Assembly (NCBI GenBank): GCA_963746825.1
Contig: CAVVCU010000003.1
Span: 362,952 to 426,951 of the forward strand
Length of the DNA stretch: 64,000 bases
Direction: 5' to 3'
From: JACVRW01 sp963746825
GTDB lineage: Bacteria; Actinomycetota; Thermoleophilia; Solirubrobacterales; Thermoleophilaceae
Position numbers and translations under genes: made by a program. Shown here one piece after another: positions 16,277 through 24,461 of the stretch; position 1 is the first letter of the stretch, and every line of letters begins with the position of its first letter. The notes under the pieces are model-generated. The model saw only the letters and a list, made by a program, of their open reading frames with translations, searched no databases and had not been told where the DNA came from.

Positions 16277-17113
16277 GTGCCTGTGTCACGTGCGATAGAT
16301 GTCCTGCACCTGGGCCGCGACCGGGTGATCTGTGCCTTCGAGATCGACGGCCTGATCGTCGATCCCGGGCCCGCGTCGTGCCTCGACACCCTGCTCGACC
16401 GGCTCGGCCCAGTCGAGCCGCGCGCGCTGCTGCTCACCCACATCCACCTCGACCACGCGGGCGCGACCGGGGTGCTGTGCCGGCGCTATCCCAACCTGAA
16501 GGTCTACGTCCACGAGCGCGGCGCCCGGCACCTGGTCGACCCCACCAAGCTGCTCGAGAGCGCCGGTCGCCTCTACGGCGACGACATGTGGGAGCTATGG
16601 GGCGAGGTGGCGCCCGTGCCCGAGGAGCGCCTTCACGTGCTCGAGGGCGGCGAGACCGTGGAGGGCTTTCGCGTGGCCTACACGCCCGGCCACGCCTCGC
16701 ACCACGTCAGCTACTTCCACGAGGACTCAGGGGACGCCTACGTGGGCGACGTGGCCGGAGTCCGCCTTCCGCCCTACGAGCTCACGCTGGCGCCCACGCC
16801 GCCGCCGGACATCGACGTGGAGGCGTGGCTCGACTCGCTGCACACCGTCGCGTCGTGGAACCCGCAGTCGCTCGGGCTCACGCATTTCGGCCAGGTGACC
16901 GACGTGGCCGAGCACCTGCACCGCGTGCGCCACGCCCTCATCGAGTCGGCCGACTCGGCTCGTCTCGACGGCGAGGAGCGGTTCATCGCCAAGCTGGAGA
17001 CGAGCCTGGCCGAGGCCACCGACCCGGCCACGGTCGAGGCCTTCGAGCAGGCCGCACCGCCGGATCAGCTCTACCAGGGCCTCGAGCGCTACTGGCGCAA
17101 GAAGGCGGAGTAG
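16277..17113 (+). CDS. MBL-fold metallo-hydrolase
   Basis: This ~278-residue metallo-beta-lactamase-fold hydrolase has the metal motif LTHIHLDHAG, a second His in TPGHASHHVSYF and a metal Asp in AYVGDVAGVRL. The extra C-terminal helices after GLTHFGQVTD are typical of the uncharacterised actinobacterial subgroup with glyoxalase-II-like sequences. The start is GTG at 16277, only ~20 bp from the divergent ecm start. It is followed after 6 bp by clpS. The substrate is unknown. Confidence 0.85.
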   Translation: MPVSRAIDVLHLGRDRVICAFEIDGLIVDPGPASCLDTLLDRLGPVEPRALLLTHIHLDHAGATGVLCRRYPNLKVYVHERGARHLVDPTKLLESAGRLYGDDMWELWGEVAPVPEERLHVLEGGETVEGFRVAYTPGHASHHVSYFHEDSGDAYVGDVAGVRLPPYELTLAPTPPPDIDVEAWLDSLHTVASWNPQSLGLTHFGQVTDVAEHLHRVRHALIESADSARLDGEERFIAKLETSLAEATDPATVEAFEQAAPPDQLYQGLERYWRKKAE

Positions 17114-17119
17114 GGGGGC

Positions 17120-17476
17120 ATGCAGACGGTCGAGAAGCCGCGCACGGGCGGCCCGGGCACCGGGATGGGCGGCAACTGGCGCGTGATCGTGCTCAACGAC
17201 GACCACAACACCTTCGAGGGTGTGGCCGGAGCGCTCTCCTCGATCCTGCCCGGCGTGTCCTATGAGCAGGGCATGGCGCTGGCCAACCTGATCCACAACA
17301 CGGGCCGGGCGATCGTGTGGTCGGGAAACCAGGAGCTGGCCGAGCACTACTGGGAGATGCTGCGCGACCATGGGCTGACCATGGCGCCGCTCGAACAGGC
17401 TAGGGGGCTGAAGATCCTCCGGCACCGGCCGATCAAGGGGCTGCGGTGGGACCCACCCTGCACAGCCTTCTGGTGA
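17120..17476 (+). CDS. clpS: ClpS-like ATP-dependent Clp protease adaptor
   Basis: This 118-residue adaptor hands N-degron substrates to ClpA/ClpC-ClpP. The ligand-pocket motif VIVLNDDHNTFE (residues 22-33), the ALANLIHNTGRAIVWSG helix and the C-terminal GLTMAPLE are ClpS-like. The ATG has a purine-rich GGGGGG leader and directly follows the MBL hydrolase. The last ~30 nt overlap the response-regulator gene, so the three genes form an operon. Confidence 0.85.
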   Translation: MQTVEKPRTGGPGTGMGGNWRVIVLNDDHNTFEGVAGALSSILPGVSYEQGMALANLIHNTGRAIVWSGNQELAEHYWEMLRDHGLTMAPLEQARGLKILRHRPIKGLRWDPPCTAFW

Positions 17477-17856
17477 TCGAGGACAGCCCGGAGTACGGCC
17501 TGCTGGTGGTCGAGATGCTGAAGGCCACCTTCGGGCGCGACCTCAAGGTGGAGCGCACCCACCTGGCCCACGATGGTGCCGAGCGGCTGCGCCAGGGCTA
17601 CGTGGACTGCGTCCTGCTCGACCTGGGGCTCCCCGACGCCGACGGCCTCGAGGCCCTCGAGCTACTACAGGCGACGGCTCCCGACGTTCCGGTGGTGATC
17701 CTCAGCCAGACCAAGGACGAGCCGCTGACCATGGACGCGATGCGCGAGGGCGCGCAGGACTACCTCTGGAAGGGCGCGACCACGTCCAACGAGCTGCGCC
17801 GGGCCATCCTCTACGCCATCCAGCGCCATGGGCGCCACGTGGCTAGCGAGAGCTGA
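17446..17856 (+). CDS. single-domain response regulator
   Basis: This 136-residue stand-alone receiver domain has the acidic pair E12-D13, the phospho-acceptor D59 (VLLDLGLPDADG), the Ser/Thr switch region in LSQTK and Lys109. There is no output domain, so it acts by protein contact or relays phosphate. The GTG start lies inside the end of clpS. No histidine kinase is encoded nearby. The end overlaps the convergent small gene by 14 bp. Confidence 0.85.
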   Translation: MGPTLHSLLVIEDSPEYGLLVVEMLKATFGRDLKVERTHLAHDGAERLRQGYVDCVLLDLGLPDADGLEALELLQATAPDVPVVILSQTKDEPLTMDAMREGAQDYLWKGATTSNELRRAILYAIQRHGRHVASES

Positions 17857-18160
17857 GCTCCGGCTTCACCGCGCCCTCGCCGACGACCTCGTGGAAGGTC
17901 GGCAGCAGCGGCACCTGGTAGTAGCCCGCCAGCTCCGCGCGCTTCTCGGCGATCTCCGGCGAGTACCAGTACTGCTCCCAGGCGGCCTTGGTGGGGAAGG
18001 TCGCGGTCTGCAGGAAGTCGAGCCGGCCGTCGTGGGCGCGGTAGAAGCTCCAGGTGGCGGCGCCGAAGTCGAGCGCCATCTCGGCCGCCGGGCGCCAGCC
18101 CTCGGCGAACCGGTCGCCGCGGAAGGGATTGACCGCCCATTTGATCATCACGCAGATCAT
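17843..18160 (-). CDS. small hypothetical protein, alpha/beta-barrel-like
   Basis: This 105-residue protein (VNPFRGDRFAEGWRPAAEMA, then LDFLQTATFPTKAAWEQYW) has a size and pattern reminiscent of dimeric ferredoxin-like monooxygenase or EthD-type domains, but I do not recognise a specific family. Its ATG overlaps the stop of the crotonyl-CoA carboxylase/reductase gene (ATGA), so the two are co-translated; a link to the ethylmalonyl-CoA route is possible. Confidence 0.55.
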   Translation of the reverse strand: MICVMIKWAVNPFRGDRFAEGWRPAAEMALDFGAATWSFYRAHDGRLDFLQTATFPTKAAWEQYWYSPEIAEKRAELAGYYQVPLLPTFHEVVGEGAVKPELSSR

Positions 18161-19413
18161 GCGCCCACCTCAGCGTAGATGGCACCGGGTCCCTCCGAGG
18201 TCTTGCCCTCGCCCTCCTTCTCGGCGCCCACCAGGATCGCGATCTTGCCCAGGTGCTTGTTGTCGCGCATCAGCTGGTGCGCCTCGGGCACACCTTCGAA
18301 GCCCAGCGTGCGCCACAGCACGGGCCGGATCTGAGCCGACTCGATCAGCTGGTTGGCGCGGTGGCACTCGTATGCGTTCGCGAAGTGAGAGCCGATGATC
18401 TGCTTCTGGCGCATCCACAGGTAGCGCACGTCGAAGTCGAGGTTGAAGCCCGTCGTCCCGGCGCAGATCACGACCTTGCCGAAGGGCTTGACCGTGAACA
18501 CCGAGGTGGGGAAGGTGGCCTTGCCGACGTGCTCGAACACGATGTCGGGAGCGTCGCCGAGGATCTCCTTGACGCGCCTGGAGAACTCGCGTGAGACCTT
18601 GAAGCGGGCCTTCTCCTCGTCGGGCGTCTCGCCGCCCTTGCGCATCATGCCCGCGAACTCGTTGCGGTCGATGTAATCGACGGCGCCGAGCTTCTTGACC
18701 AGCTCGCCCTTCTCGGGGGAGGAGACCACGCCGACCGCGTGGGCGCCGGCGAGAGCGGCGATCTGAACGGCGAACACGCCGAGGCCTCCGGCCGCGCCCC
18801 AGATGAGCACCCGGTCGCCGGCCTGGATCTCGCACTGGTCGATCAGCATGCGGTAGGCGGTGAAGTAGACGAGCCCGTAGGAGGCCGCCTCCTCCCAGGT
18901 CAGGTTCTGCGGGCGCGGCAGCAGCTGCTGGGCCTGGACCTTGGTGAACTGGGCGAACGAGCCCCATGTGGTCTCGTAGCCCCAGATCTTCTGCGAGGGC
19001 GCGGCCAGCGGATCGAGGCCGTGCACCTCCGGATCCTCGTAGGAGGCCATGTTGCAGTGGATCACGACCTCGTCGCCCGGCTTCCACCGGGTCACTCCGG
19101 GGCCGACCTTCCAGACGACTCCCGAGGCGTCTGAGCCGCCGATGTGGTGGCCGTACTCCGGATGGTCCCCATAACGCCACACCCCGACCGGCTCTCCGAG
19201 CGCCGCCCACACGTTGTTGTAGTTCACGCCCGCCGCCATCACGCGTACCACCACCTCGAGGGCGCCCGGCTCGGGCACCTCGATCTCCTCGAGCTGGAAG
19301 GCGTCCTCGGGCTCGCCCTGGCGCTCCTCGCGGATGACCCAGGCGGCCATGGTCTCGGGAAGCGTGCCCGGCTCGACGTCGAGCTCGGTCACCTTGGTCA
19401 GGTCGACGGCCAT
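18157..19413 (-). CDS. ccr: crotonyl-CoA carboxylase/reductase
   Basis: This 418-residue medium-chain dehydrogenase reductively carboxylates crotonyl-CoA to (2S)-ethylmalonyl-CoA with NADPH and CO2, the entry step of the ethylmalonyl-CoA pathway. Family-typical segments are NYNNVWAALGEPVGVWRYGD, GGSDASGVVWKVGPGVTRWK, the nucleotide-binding WGAAGGLGVFAVQIAALAGA and GSHFANAYECHRANQLI. Its length fits the family and the ATG at 19413 is clear. Together with ecm and meaB nearby, it argues for a working pathway for C2 assimilation or polyketide extender supply. Confidence 0.93.
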   Translation of the reverse strand: MAVDLTKVTELDVEPGTLPETMAAWVIREERQGEPEDAFQLEEIEVPEPGALEVVVRVMAAGVNYNNVWAALGEPVGVWRYGDHPEYGHHIGGSDASGVVWKVGPGVTRWKPGDEVVIHCNMASYEDPEVHGLDPLAAPSQKIWGYETTWGSFAQFTKVQAQQLLPRPQNLTWEEAASYGLVYFTAYRMLIDQCEIQAGDRVLIWGAAGGLGVFAVQIAALAGAHAVGVVSSPEKGELVKKLGAVDYIDRNEFAGMMRKGGETPDEEKARFKVSREFSRRVKEILGDAPDIVFEHVGKATFPTSVFTVKPFGKVVICAGTTGFNLDFDVRYLWMRQKQIIGSHFANAYECHRANQLIESAQIRPVLWRTLGFEGVPEAHQLMRDNKHLGKIAILVGAEKEGEGKTSEGPGAIYAEVGA

Positions 19414-19447
19414 GGCGGGGGAGATTACTGGCGTAGGATCGCGGCCG

Positions 19448-20179
19448 ATGAGCGCGACTCTCTTCGGCGTTCCCGCGTCGCACCCCTCGCTGGCGGCCGA
19501 GCTGATGCTGCGCCACAAGGGCATCAGATACCGCCGCATCGACCTCGTGGCCGTCACGCACCGAGCCCTCGTGCGGGCGCTCGGCTTCCCGAGCTCGACC
19601 GTGCCCGCTCTGCGCCTCGACGGCCAACGCGTCCAGGGCACGGGCAAGATCGCGCTGGCGCTGGACGCCATGCGCCCGCAGCCGCCCCTGTTTCCCGCCG
19701 ATGCCGAGCGCCGGCGCGCGGTGGGGGAGGCCGAGGCCTGGGGCGATACGGCCCTGCAGCCCGTGGCGCGCCGCCTGGTGTGGGCCGCGCTCAAGCGCGA
19801 TCGCTCGACGATCGCCACCTATCTGGAGGGCGCTCGCAACCCCATCCCGGTGGCCGTGGCCGAGCGCGTGGCCGCCCCGATCGTCGCGGCGGCCGCCGCT
19901 CTCAACGGGGCGAGCGACGACAACGCACGCGCCGACCTGGCCGAGTTGCCGCGCCTGCTCGATCGCGTCGACGAGCTGCTCGCGGACGGCGTGATCGGCG
20001 GCTCCGAGCTCAACGCGGCCGACTTCCAGATCGCCACGAGCACCGCGCTGCTGGCCACCATGGACGATCTCCGGCCGCTCATGGAGGGCCGGCCCCTCGC
20101 CGAGCACGCGCGCCGGGTCGCGCCGTCGTACCCGGGCCGGCTGCCTCGGGTGTTTCCCTCCTCCTGGCTGCCCGGCTGA
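19448..20179 (+). CDS. glutathione S-transferase-like protein
   Basis: This 243-residue protein has an N-terminal thioredoxin-like domain (ATLFGVPASHPSLAAELMLR, cis-Pro region SSTVPALRLDG) and a C-terminal all-helical domain, as in glutathione S-transferases. Actinobacteria mostly lack glutathione, so the thiol used may differ. The ATG at 19448 has a TAGGAT box 8 nt upstream; it is divergent from ccr with only 34 bp between them. Confidence 0.75.
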   Translation: MSATLFGVPASHPSLAAELMLRHKGIRYRRIDLVAVTHRALVRALGFPSSTVPALRLDGQRVQGTGKIALALDAMRPQPPLFPADAERRRAVGEAEAWGDTALQPVARRLVWAALKRDRSTIATYLEGARNPIPVAVAERVAAPIVAAAAALNGASDDNARADLAELPRLLDRVDELLADGVIGGSELNAADFQIATSTALLATMDDLRPLMEGRPLAEHARRVAPSYPGRLPRVFPSSWLPG

Positions 20180-20242
20180 GCAAGATCTCGCCCGTTCCGT
20201 CAGGTCGGGGCCGTACCGTGCGACCAGGAGTCACCTACGACT

Positions 20243-21584
20243 ATGGAAGCTGCAACCCCTCTCCGGCCACCCCACGTCCGAACGCTCGGCGACCGCGTGG
20301 TCATCGACGGCCTCGTGGTCGAGGATCGCTGCGCCGTGCGCCTGGTCCAGGAGCGCGAGAGCAACGGCGACGACCCGGTCAAGACGGTGCGCGACGCCGT
20401 CGAGATCGGCGCGCGCGTGCTCGACCGCGAGCAGGCCGCCGCCAACGCCGAGTTCGTCAAGACCGAGTTCGAGAAGGCGTCCAAGGACGTGCAGGTCGAG
20501 TTCGCCGACAAGGCGCGCACGATCGCCGAGTTCTTCGAGACCCAGTTCGCCGAGGTCTTCGGCGAGGACGACGGCCAGCTGGCCAAGGAGCTCGAGCGCC
20601 GCTTCGGCGACGGCAGCGCGGTGTCGGTGCAGAACCGCGTGCGCGAGGCCGTGGCCGAGACTCTCACCAAGTCGCGCGAGGACCTCGTCCGCCAGTTCTC
20701 CTCCTCCGACGACCGCAATCCGCTCGCCGACTTCAAGTCCGCCGCCGTGCGATCGATCAACGAGGCCGCGGGGCGCTCGGACGCCACGCAGCGCGCGCTG
20801 CTGGGCAAGCTGGGCGAGCTCCAGAAGGAGCTGCAGGCCCTGCGCGACGAGAAGGACAAGCTCGAGGAGGTCGGCGCCGAGCGCGAGAAGGGCACGGCAA
20901 AGGGGCGCACATTCGAGGAGTCGGTGTTCGAGGCCCTCGACCGCATCGCGATCTCCCAGGGCGACGTCGCCGAGGCGGTCGGCGACCTGCGCGAGGCCAC
21001 GGGCAAGGTCGGCGACGTGGTGGTGGCGATCGACGGCTGCAACGGGCCGGCGCGCGGCCGCGTGGTCATAGAGGCCAAGGACCGCAAGCTCTCCAAGCCC
21101 GGCCGCCCTGGCCGAGCTCGACAAGGCGATGGCCGAGCGCTCGGCCGACTTCGCGGTGCTGGTCGTGCCCACCGAGGAGGAGGTTCCCGCCAAGCTCGAG
21201 CCGCTGCGCGAGTACAACGGCGACAAGCTCGTGGTCACGCTCGACCCCGAGTCCGGAACCCTCGCGCTCGAGCTCGGCTACCGGCTGGCCCGCGCCCGGG
21301 TGCTGATGAAGCGCTCCGACGCCGACGGGATCGACGCGGGCGCGCTGCGCGACACCGTCGAGCGGGCGCTCGGCGCGCTGGCCGAGGAGCGCAAGGTCAA
21401 GGCCCAGCTCACGGGCGCCAAGTCGAGCATCGACAAGGCCTACGGCTTGGTCGAGGCGATGGCCGGCCGGGTTCGCGGCCACCTCCAGGAGATCGACATC
21501 CTCGTCCGCCCGGCGGAGGAGGGCGCGGCCACGCCGCGTCCGTCGCCGGCCGACGAGGAGGACCAGCCCAGCTTCAGCTTCTGA
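20243..21584 (+). pseudogene. coiled-coil protein with PD-(D/E)XK-like core, single frameshift
   Basis: The reading frame shifts once near 21,100, where AAGCCCGGCCGCC reads as if one G were extra. Joined, it gives ~446 residues: long charged helices (~70-230, coiled coil), then a core with E in GRTFEESVF, D in VGDVVVAI and E-x-K in RVVIEAKDRK, followed by FAVLVVP. That order of acidic residues and E-x-K is the pattern of restriction-endonuclease-fold nucleases, as in DUF2130/RmuC-like coiled-coil proteins. Nuclease function is a hypothesis. The shift may be a sequencing error. Confidence 0.55.
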
Positions 21585-21602
21585 GGACCGCGCCCAGGGC
21601 GA

Positions 21603-22034
21603 TCAGGGCAGCAGCAGGTCGCCCGACGAGCTTGCGCGCTCCTCGCCGATGGTGAGCTTGGCCGGGGCGATCGGCCGGCGCACCGCCCGCTCGGACCCGG
21701 CGCGCACCTCGTAGCTCCCGGGCTCGAGCGTCCGGGTGATCTCGCCGGTGTCGAGCGGCCCGACCGGGCCCACCGTCTCGGTGGCCGACCCGCCCTCGAC
21801 CCCCTCGAGGGTGATCGTCTTGGGCCCGTCGGTCTGGTTGGAGATCGTGATGGTCACCTGGCCGGCGCCGACGCTCGACGGCGAGACGGTGACCCTGTCG
21901 TCCTGGATCACGCCGGTCAGGCCCACCGGCACCGGCGGGCGCGGATCGTTCGCGAAGTCGGCGTCGCCGCACCCCGCCGCGACCGGCAGCGCCGCGAGAG
22001 CCACAGCACACACAGCCCGGCTTCGTGCCCCCAT
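21603..22034 (-). CDS. putative lipoprotein
   Basis: This 143-residue protein has a signal peptide ending in a lipobox (LPVAAGC). The mature part reads like a single immunoglobulin-like or cupredoxin-like beta domain (VTVSPSSVGAGQVTITISNQ, then TLEPGSYEVRAG), without the copper ligands needed to call it a cupredoxin. The ATG is preceded at 7 nt by a TAGGGT box. Role unknown, located on the outer face of the membrane. Confidence 0.65.
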   Translation of the reverse strand: MGARSRAVCAVALAALPVAAGCGDADFANDPRPPVPVGLTGVIQDDRVTVSPSSVGAGQVTITISNQTDGPKTITLEGVEGGSATETVGPVGPLDTGEITRTLEPGSYEVRAGSERAVRRPIAPAKLTIGEERASSSGDLLLP

Positions 22035-22052
22035 GATCCGGACCCTAACCGA

Positions 22053-22940
22053 CTATCGATCGGCAAACGGCAGAGCGACCACCTCGGCCTCGGCGCCGGC
22101 CACGGTGACCGTGTCGCCGGGGGCCGCCTCGCGGCGCACCAGGGCCAGGGCGATGGGCCCGAATCGCGGCGAGACGCACACCGAGCCGAGCCGGCCGACG
22201 ACCTTCTCGCCCCCGAGCAGGATGTCCTCGCCGCGTGCCGCCGGCTCGGCCAGGCGCAGCCCGCGCAGGTGGCGGTTGGGCTTGCCCCGGTAGTGGAGGC
22301 GGGCCACCGTCTCCTGGCCCACGTAACAGCCCTTCGTGAAGCTCACCGCCCGCTCGTTGATGCCCGCTTCCTGGGGCATGGTCTCGGCATCCATGTCGAG
22401 ACCCAGCCGCGGCCGCCCGCTTTCGATGCGCGCGCACTCGGCCGCCTCCTCGGACACGGCCTCGAAGGCGAGCTCGAGCCCCGGCTCGCCGATCACGTCG
22501 ACACCCAGCGCCGTGGCCACGTACATGCGGCCGTCGCGCTCGGCGAAGGAGTGCTCAGGACCCTCGAACAGCTCGCGCGCCGCCGGCCCGATCACCGACA
22601 CCAGCGCGCGGCTCTCGGTCACGTCCTCCCACTGCACATCGCGCCCCAGCGCGTAGGTGCGAAGCATGTGGGCCAGCACGGCGTGGCCGATCGCCTCGGT
22701 GTCGAGCCAGAAGAAGTCCTCGCCGCGCAGGATGCGCAGGTCGGTGCGCAGCTTGCCCTTGTGGTTGAGGACCACCGCGTAGCAGCCGGTTCCGGGCTCG
22801 AGGGCCTCGACATCGTTGGAAACCTGACCCTGAAGGAAATCGCCGGCTTCGCCGCCCCTGACCAGGAACTTGGCCCGATCGGAGCGGTCGATCGAGCCCG
22901 CGGACTCGGTGAGCAGCTCGTAGTCGGAGGTGGCGATCAC
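22053..22940 (-). CDS. ygfZ: YgfZ/GcvT-like folate-binding iron-sulfur maintenance protein
   Basis: This 295-residue protein resembles the T-protein fold and carries the YgfZ signature KGCYVGQE with its conserved Cys. YgfZ proteins bind folate and help keep iron-sulfur enzymes active. N-terminal features FLQGQVSNDVEAL and GKLRTDLRILR fit. The GTG start at 22940 has a TACGAT box 6 nt upstream. The many radical-SAM or iron-sulfur enzymes needed for F420 synthesis make it a useful housekeeping neighbour. Confidence 0.88.
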   Translation of the reverse strand: MIATSDYELLTESAGSIDRSDRAKFLVRGGEAGDFLQGQVSNDVEALEPGTGCYAVVLNHKGKLRTDLRILRGEDFFWLDTEAIGHAVLAHMLRTYALGRDVQWEDVTESRALVSVIGPAARELFEGPEHSFAERDGRMYVATALGVDVIGEPGLELAFEAVSEEAAECARIESGRPRLGLDMDAETMPQEAGINERAVSFTKGCYVGQETVARLHYRGKPNRHLRGLRLAEPAARGEDILLGGEKVVGRLGSVCVSPRFGPIALALVRREAAPGDTVTVAGAEAEVVALPFADR

Positions 22941-22958
22941 CCCTCGATCGTACTCGGG

Positions 22959-23356
22959 CTACTGCGACAGCCCGGCGGCTTCGAGGGCTTCCCTGCGGTC
23001 CATGTACTCGACCACGCTCGCCGCCTTGCCCTCGCGGAGCGTCAGAACATGAGCCAACTCCATCTCGAGGGGGATTCCGCTCGTCGCTCCATGTCCGGTG
23101 AAGCGAATCCAAAGGAAGACCTTCTCGCCCTGTGTTTGCGCCTCTTGAATCTCGAGTCTCAGGTCGGGATAGGCCTCGAGCCAGCTCGCGAACAGCTTGC
23201 CGATCGCATCGATCCCCCGATGCGCGGCGTGGTCGGGTCCTCTCGGGCGGTGTGGTACTCGGCATCCTCGTGCCAGAACCAGCGGCCAGGAGCGCGCTCG
23301 CCGGCGTTGTAGCGGGAGTACTGGTCGCGGACGCGCTGGAGGTTCTCCTGCGACAT
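22959..23356 (-). pseudogene. SnoaL/NTF2-like protein with one frameshift
   Basis: An N-terminal piece (MSQENLQRVRDQYSRYNAGE, then WFWHEDAEYHTARED) and a C-terminal piece (AIGKLFASWLEAYPDLRLEI, then ELAHVLTLREGKAASVVEYM) lie in adjacent frames that meet near 23,233. Joined, they make a ~132-residue SnoaL-like member of the nuclear-transport-factor-2 fold. One missing C in a CCC run would restore the frame, so a sequencing error is as likely as real decay. Confidence 0.7.
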
Positions 23357-23414
23357 CGCCGCCCAGTATCCCGCTGGGTCCCAATTTAGGCTCGACTAAT
23401 CCATGCTTTAATGG

Positions 23415-24461
23415 ATGCGAATGCGAAAGTTGTGGGAAAACCAAGTCTCGCGCCGCAAGCTGATCGGCGGCGCGGCCGCCGCGGGCGCCTCGATCCCGCT
23501 GTTGCACGAGCTCGTCCCGCACAGGGGGCTGCACGACCAGAGCGCCTCGGCGCGCGCGCAGGCGATCGACAATGGGCACGCCGCCCATCGCGGATCTGGC
23601 CACCTGGGCGCCCGGGGCCGGGTTGATCCGAAGGCCAACGGCTTCGACCCACAGAAGATTCTGCGCGACTTCGACGTGGGGAACGTGCGCAACGGCGTGC
23701 GCGAGTGGGAGATCGTGGCCGAGGACCGCAGGATCGAGGTCGCGCCCGGCGTGTTCTACGACGCCTGGACCTACAACGGCCGTGTGCCCGGCCCGACCCT
23801 GCGGGCGCGTGAGGGAGAGAAGCTGAGGGTCAACTTCATCAACGGCGGCAGTCACCCGCACACGATGCACTTCCACGGCATCCACCGCGACCTGAGCGAC
23901 GGCGTGCCCGGCATCGGCCCGGGCAACATCAACCCCGGCGAGTCCACCACCTACGAGTTCGACGCCACTCCCTTCGGCCTGCACCTCTACCACTGCCACT
24001 CGACCCCGCTGGCCGAGCACATCGCCAAGGGCCTGTACGGCATGTTCATCATCGATCCCAAGGACGGCCGGCCGCCCGCCGACGAGCTCGTGATGGTCAT
24101 GAACGGGTTCGACACCAACTTCGACCGCGCCAACGAGGTGTACGCGGTCAACACGGTGGCCTTCGCCTACATGGACGAGCCCGTGAGGGTCAAGCGCGGC
24201 GAGCTGGTGCGGATCTACGTGGTCAACACCCTCGAGTACGACCTCCTCAACTCGTTCCACATCCACGCGAACTTCTTCGACTACTACCCCACCGGCACGC
24301 GCCTCGAGCCGCGCGACTTCACCGACACCGTGATCCAGGGCCAGGGCGAGCGCGGGATCCTCGAGCTGCGCTTCCCCTACACCGGCAAGTACATGTTCCA
24401 CGCCCACGTCTCCGAGTTCGCGGAGTTGGGGTGGATGGGCTTCTTCGAGGTGGTCGACTGA
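23415..24461 (+). CDS. two-domain multicopper oxidase
   Basis: This 348-residue exported cupredoxin protein has a Tat-like leader (SRRKLIGGAAAAGA). Domain 1 carries HPHTMHFHG (147-155) and the type-1 copper set HCH (193-195) with Met210; domain 2 carries FHIHANFF (281-288) and MFHAHVSEF (327-335). The HxH pairs match trinuclear or interdomain copper ligands of two-domain oxidases related to nitrite reductase or small laccase. It oxidises metals or phenols in such families. Its stop overlaps the ATG of a ZIP-type transporter (TGATG), with a DtxR regulator after that, which points to a metal (Mn, Fe or Cu) role. Confidence 0.88.
   Translation: MRMRKLWENQVSRRKLIGGAAAAGASIPLLHELVPHRGLHDQSASARAQAIDNGHAAHRGSGHLGARGRVDPKANGFDPQKILRDFDVGNVRNGVREWEIVAEDRRIEVAPGVFYDAWTYNGRVPGPTLRAREGEKLRVNFINGGSHPHTMHFHGIHRDLSDGVPGIGPGNINPGESTTYEFDATPFGLHLYHCHSTPLAEHIAKGLYGMFIIDPKDGRPPADELVMVMNGFDTNFDRANEVYAVNTVAFAYMDEPVRVKRGELVRIYVVNTLEYDLLNSFHIHANFFDYYPTGTRLEPRDFTDTVIQGQGERGILELRFPYTGKYMFHAHVSEFAELGWMGFFEVVD

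Noticed and set aside
14289..16298. A 669-codon plus-strand frame opposite the mutase gene.
   Set aside because: It is His/Arg/Val-rich shadow sequence; the minus strand encodes a complete conserved enzyme.
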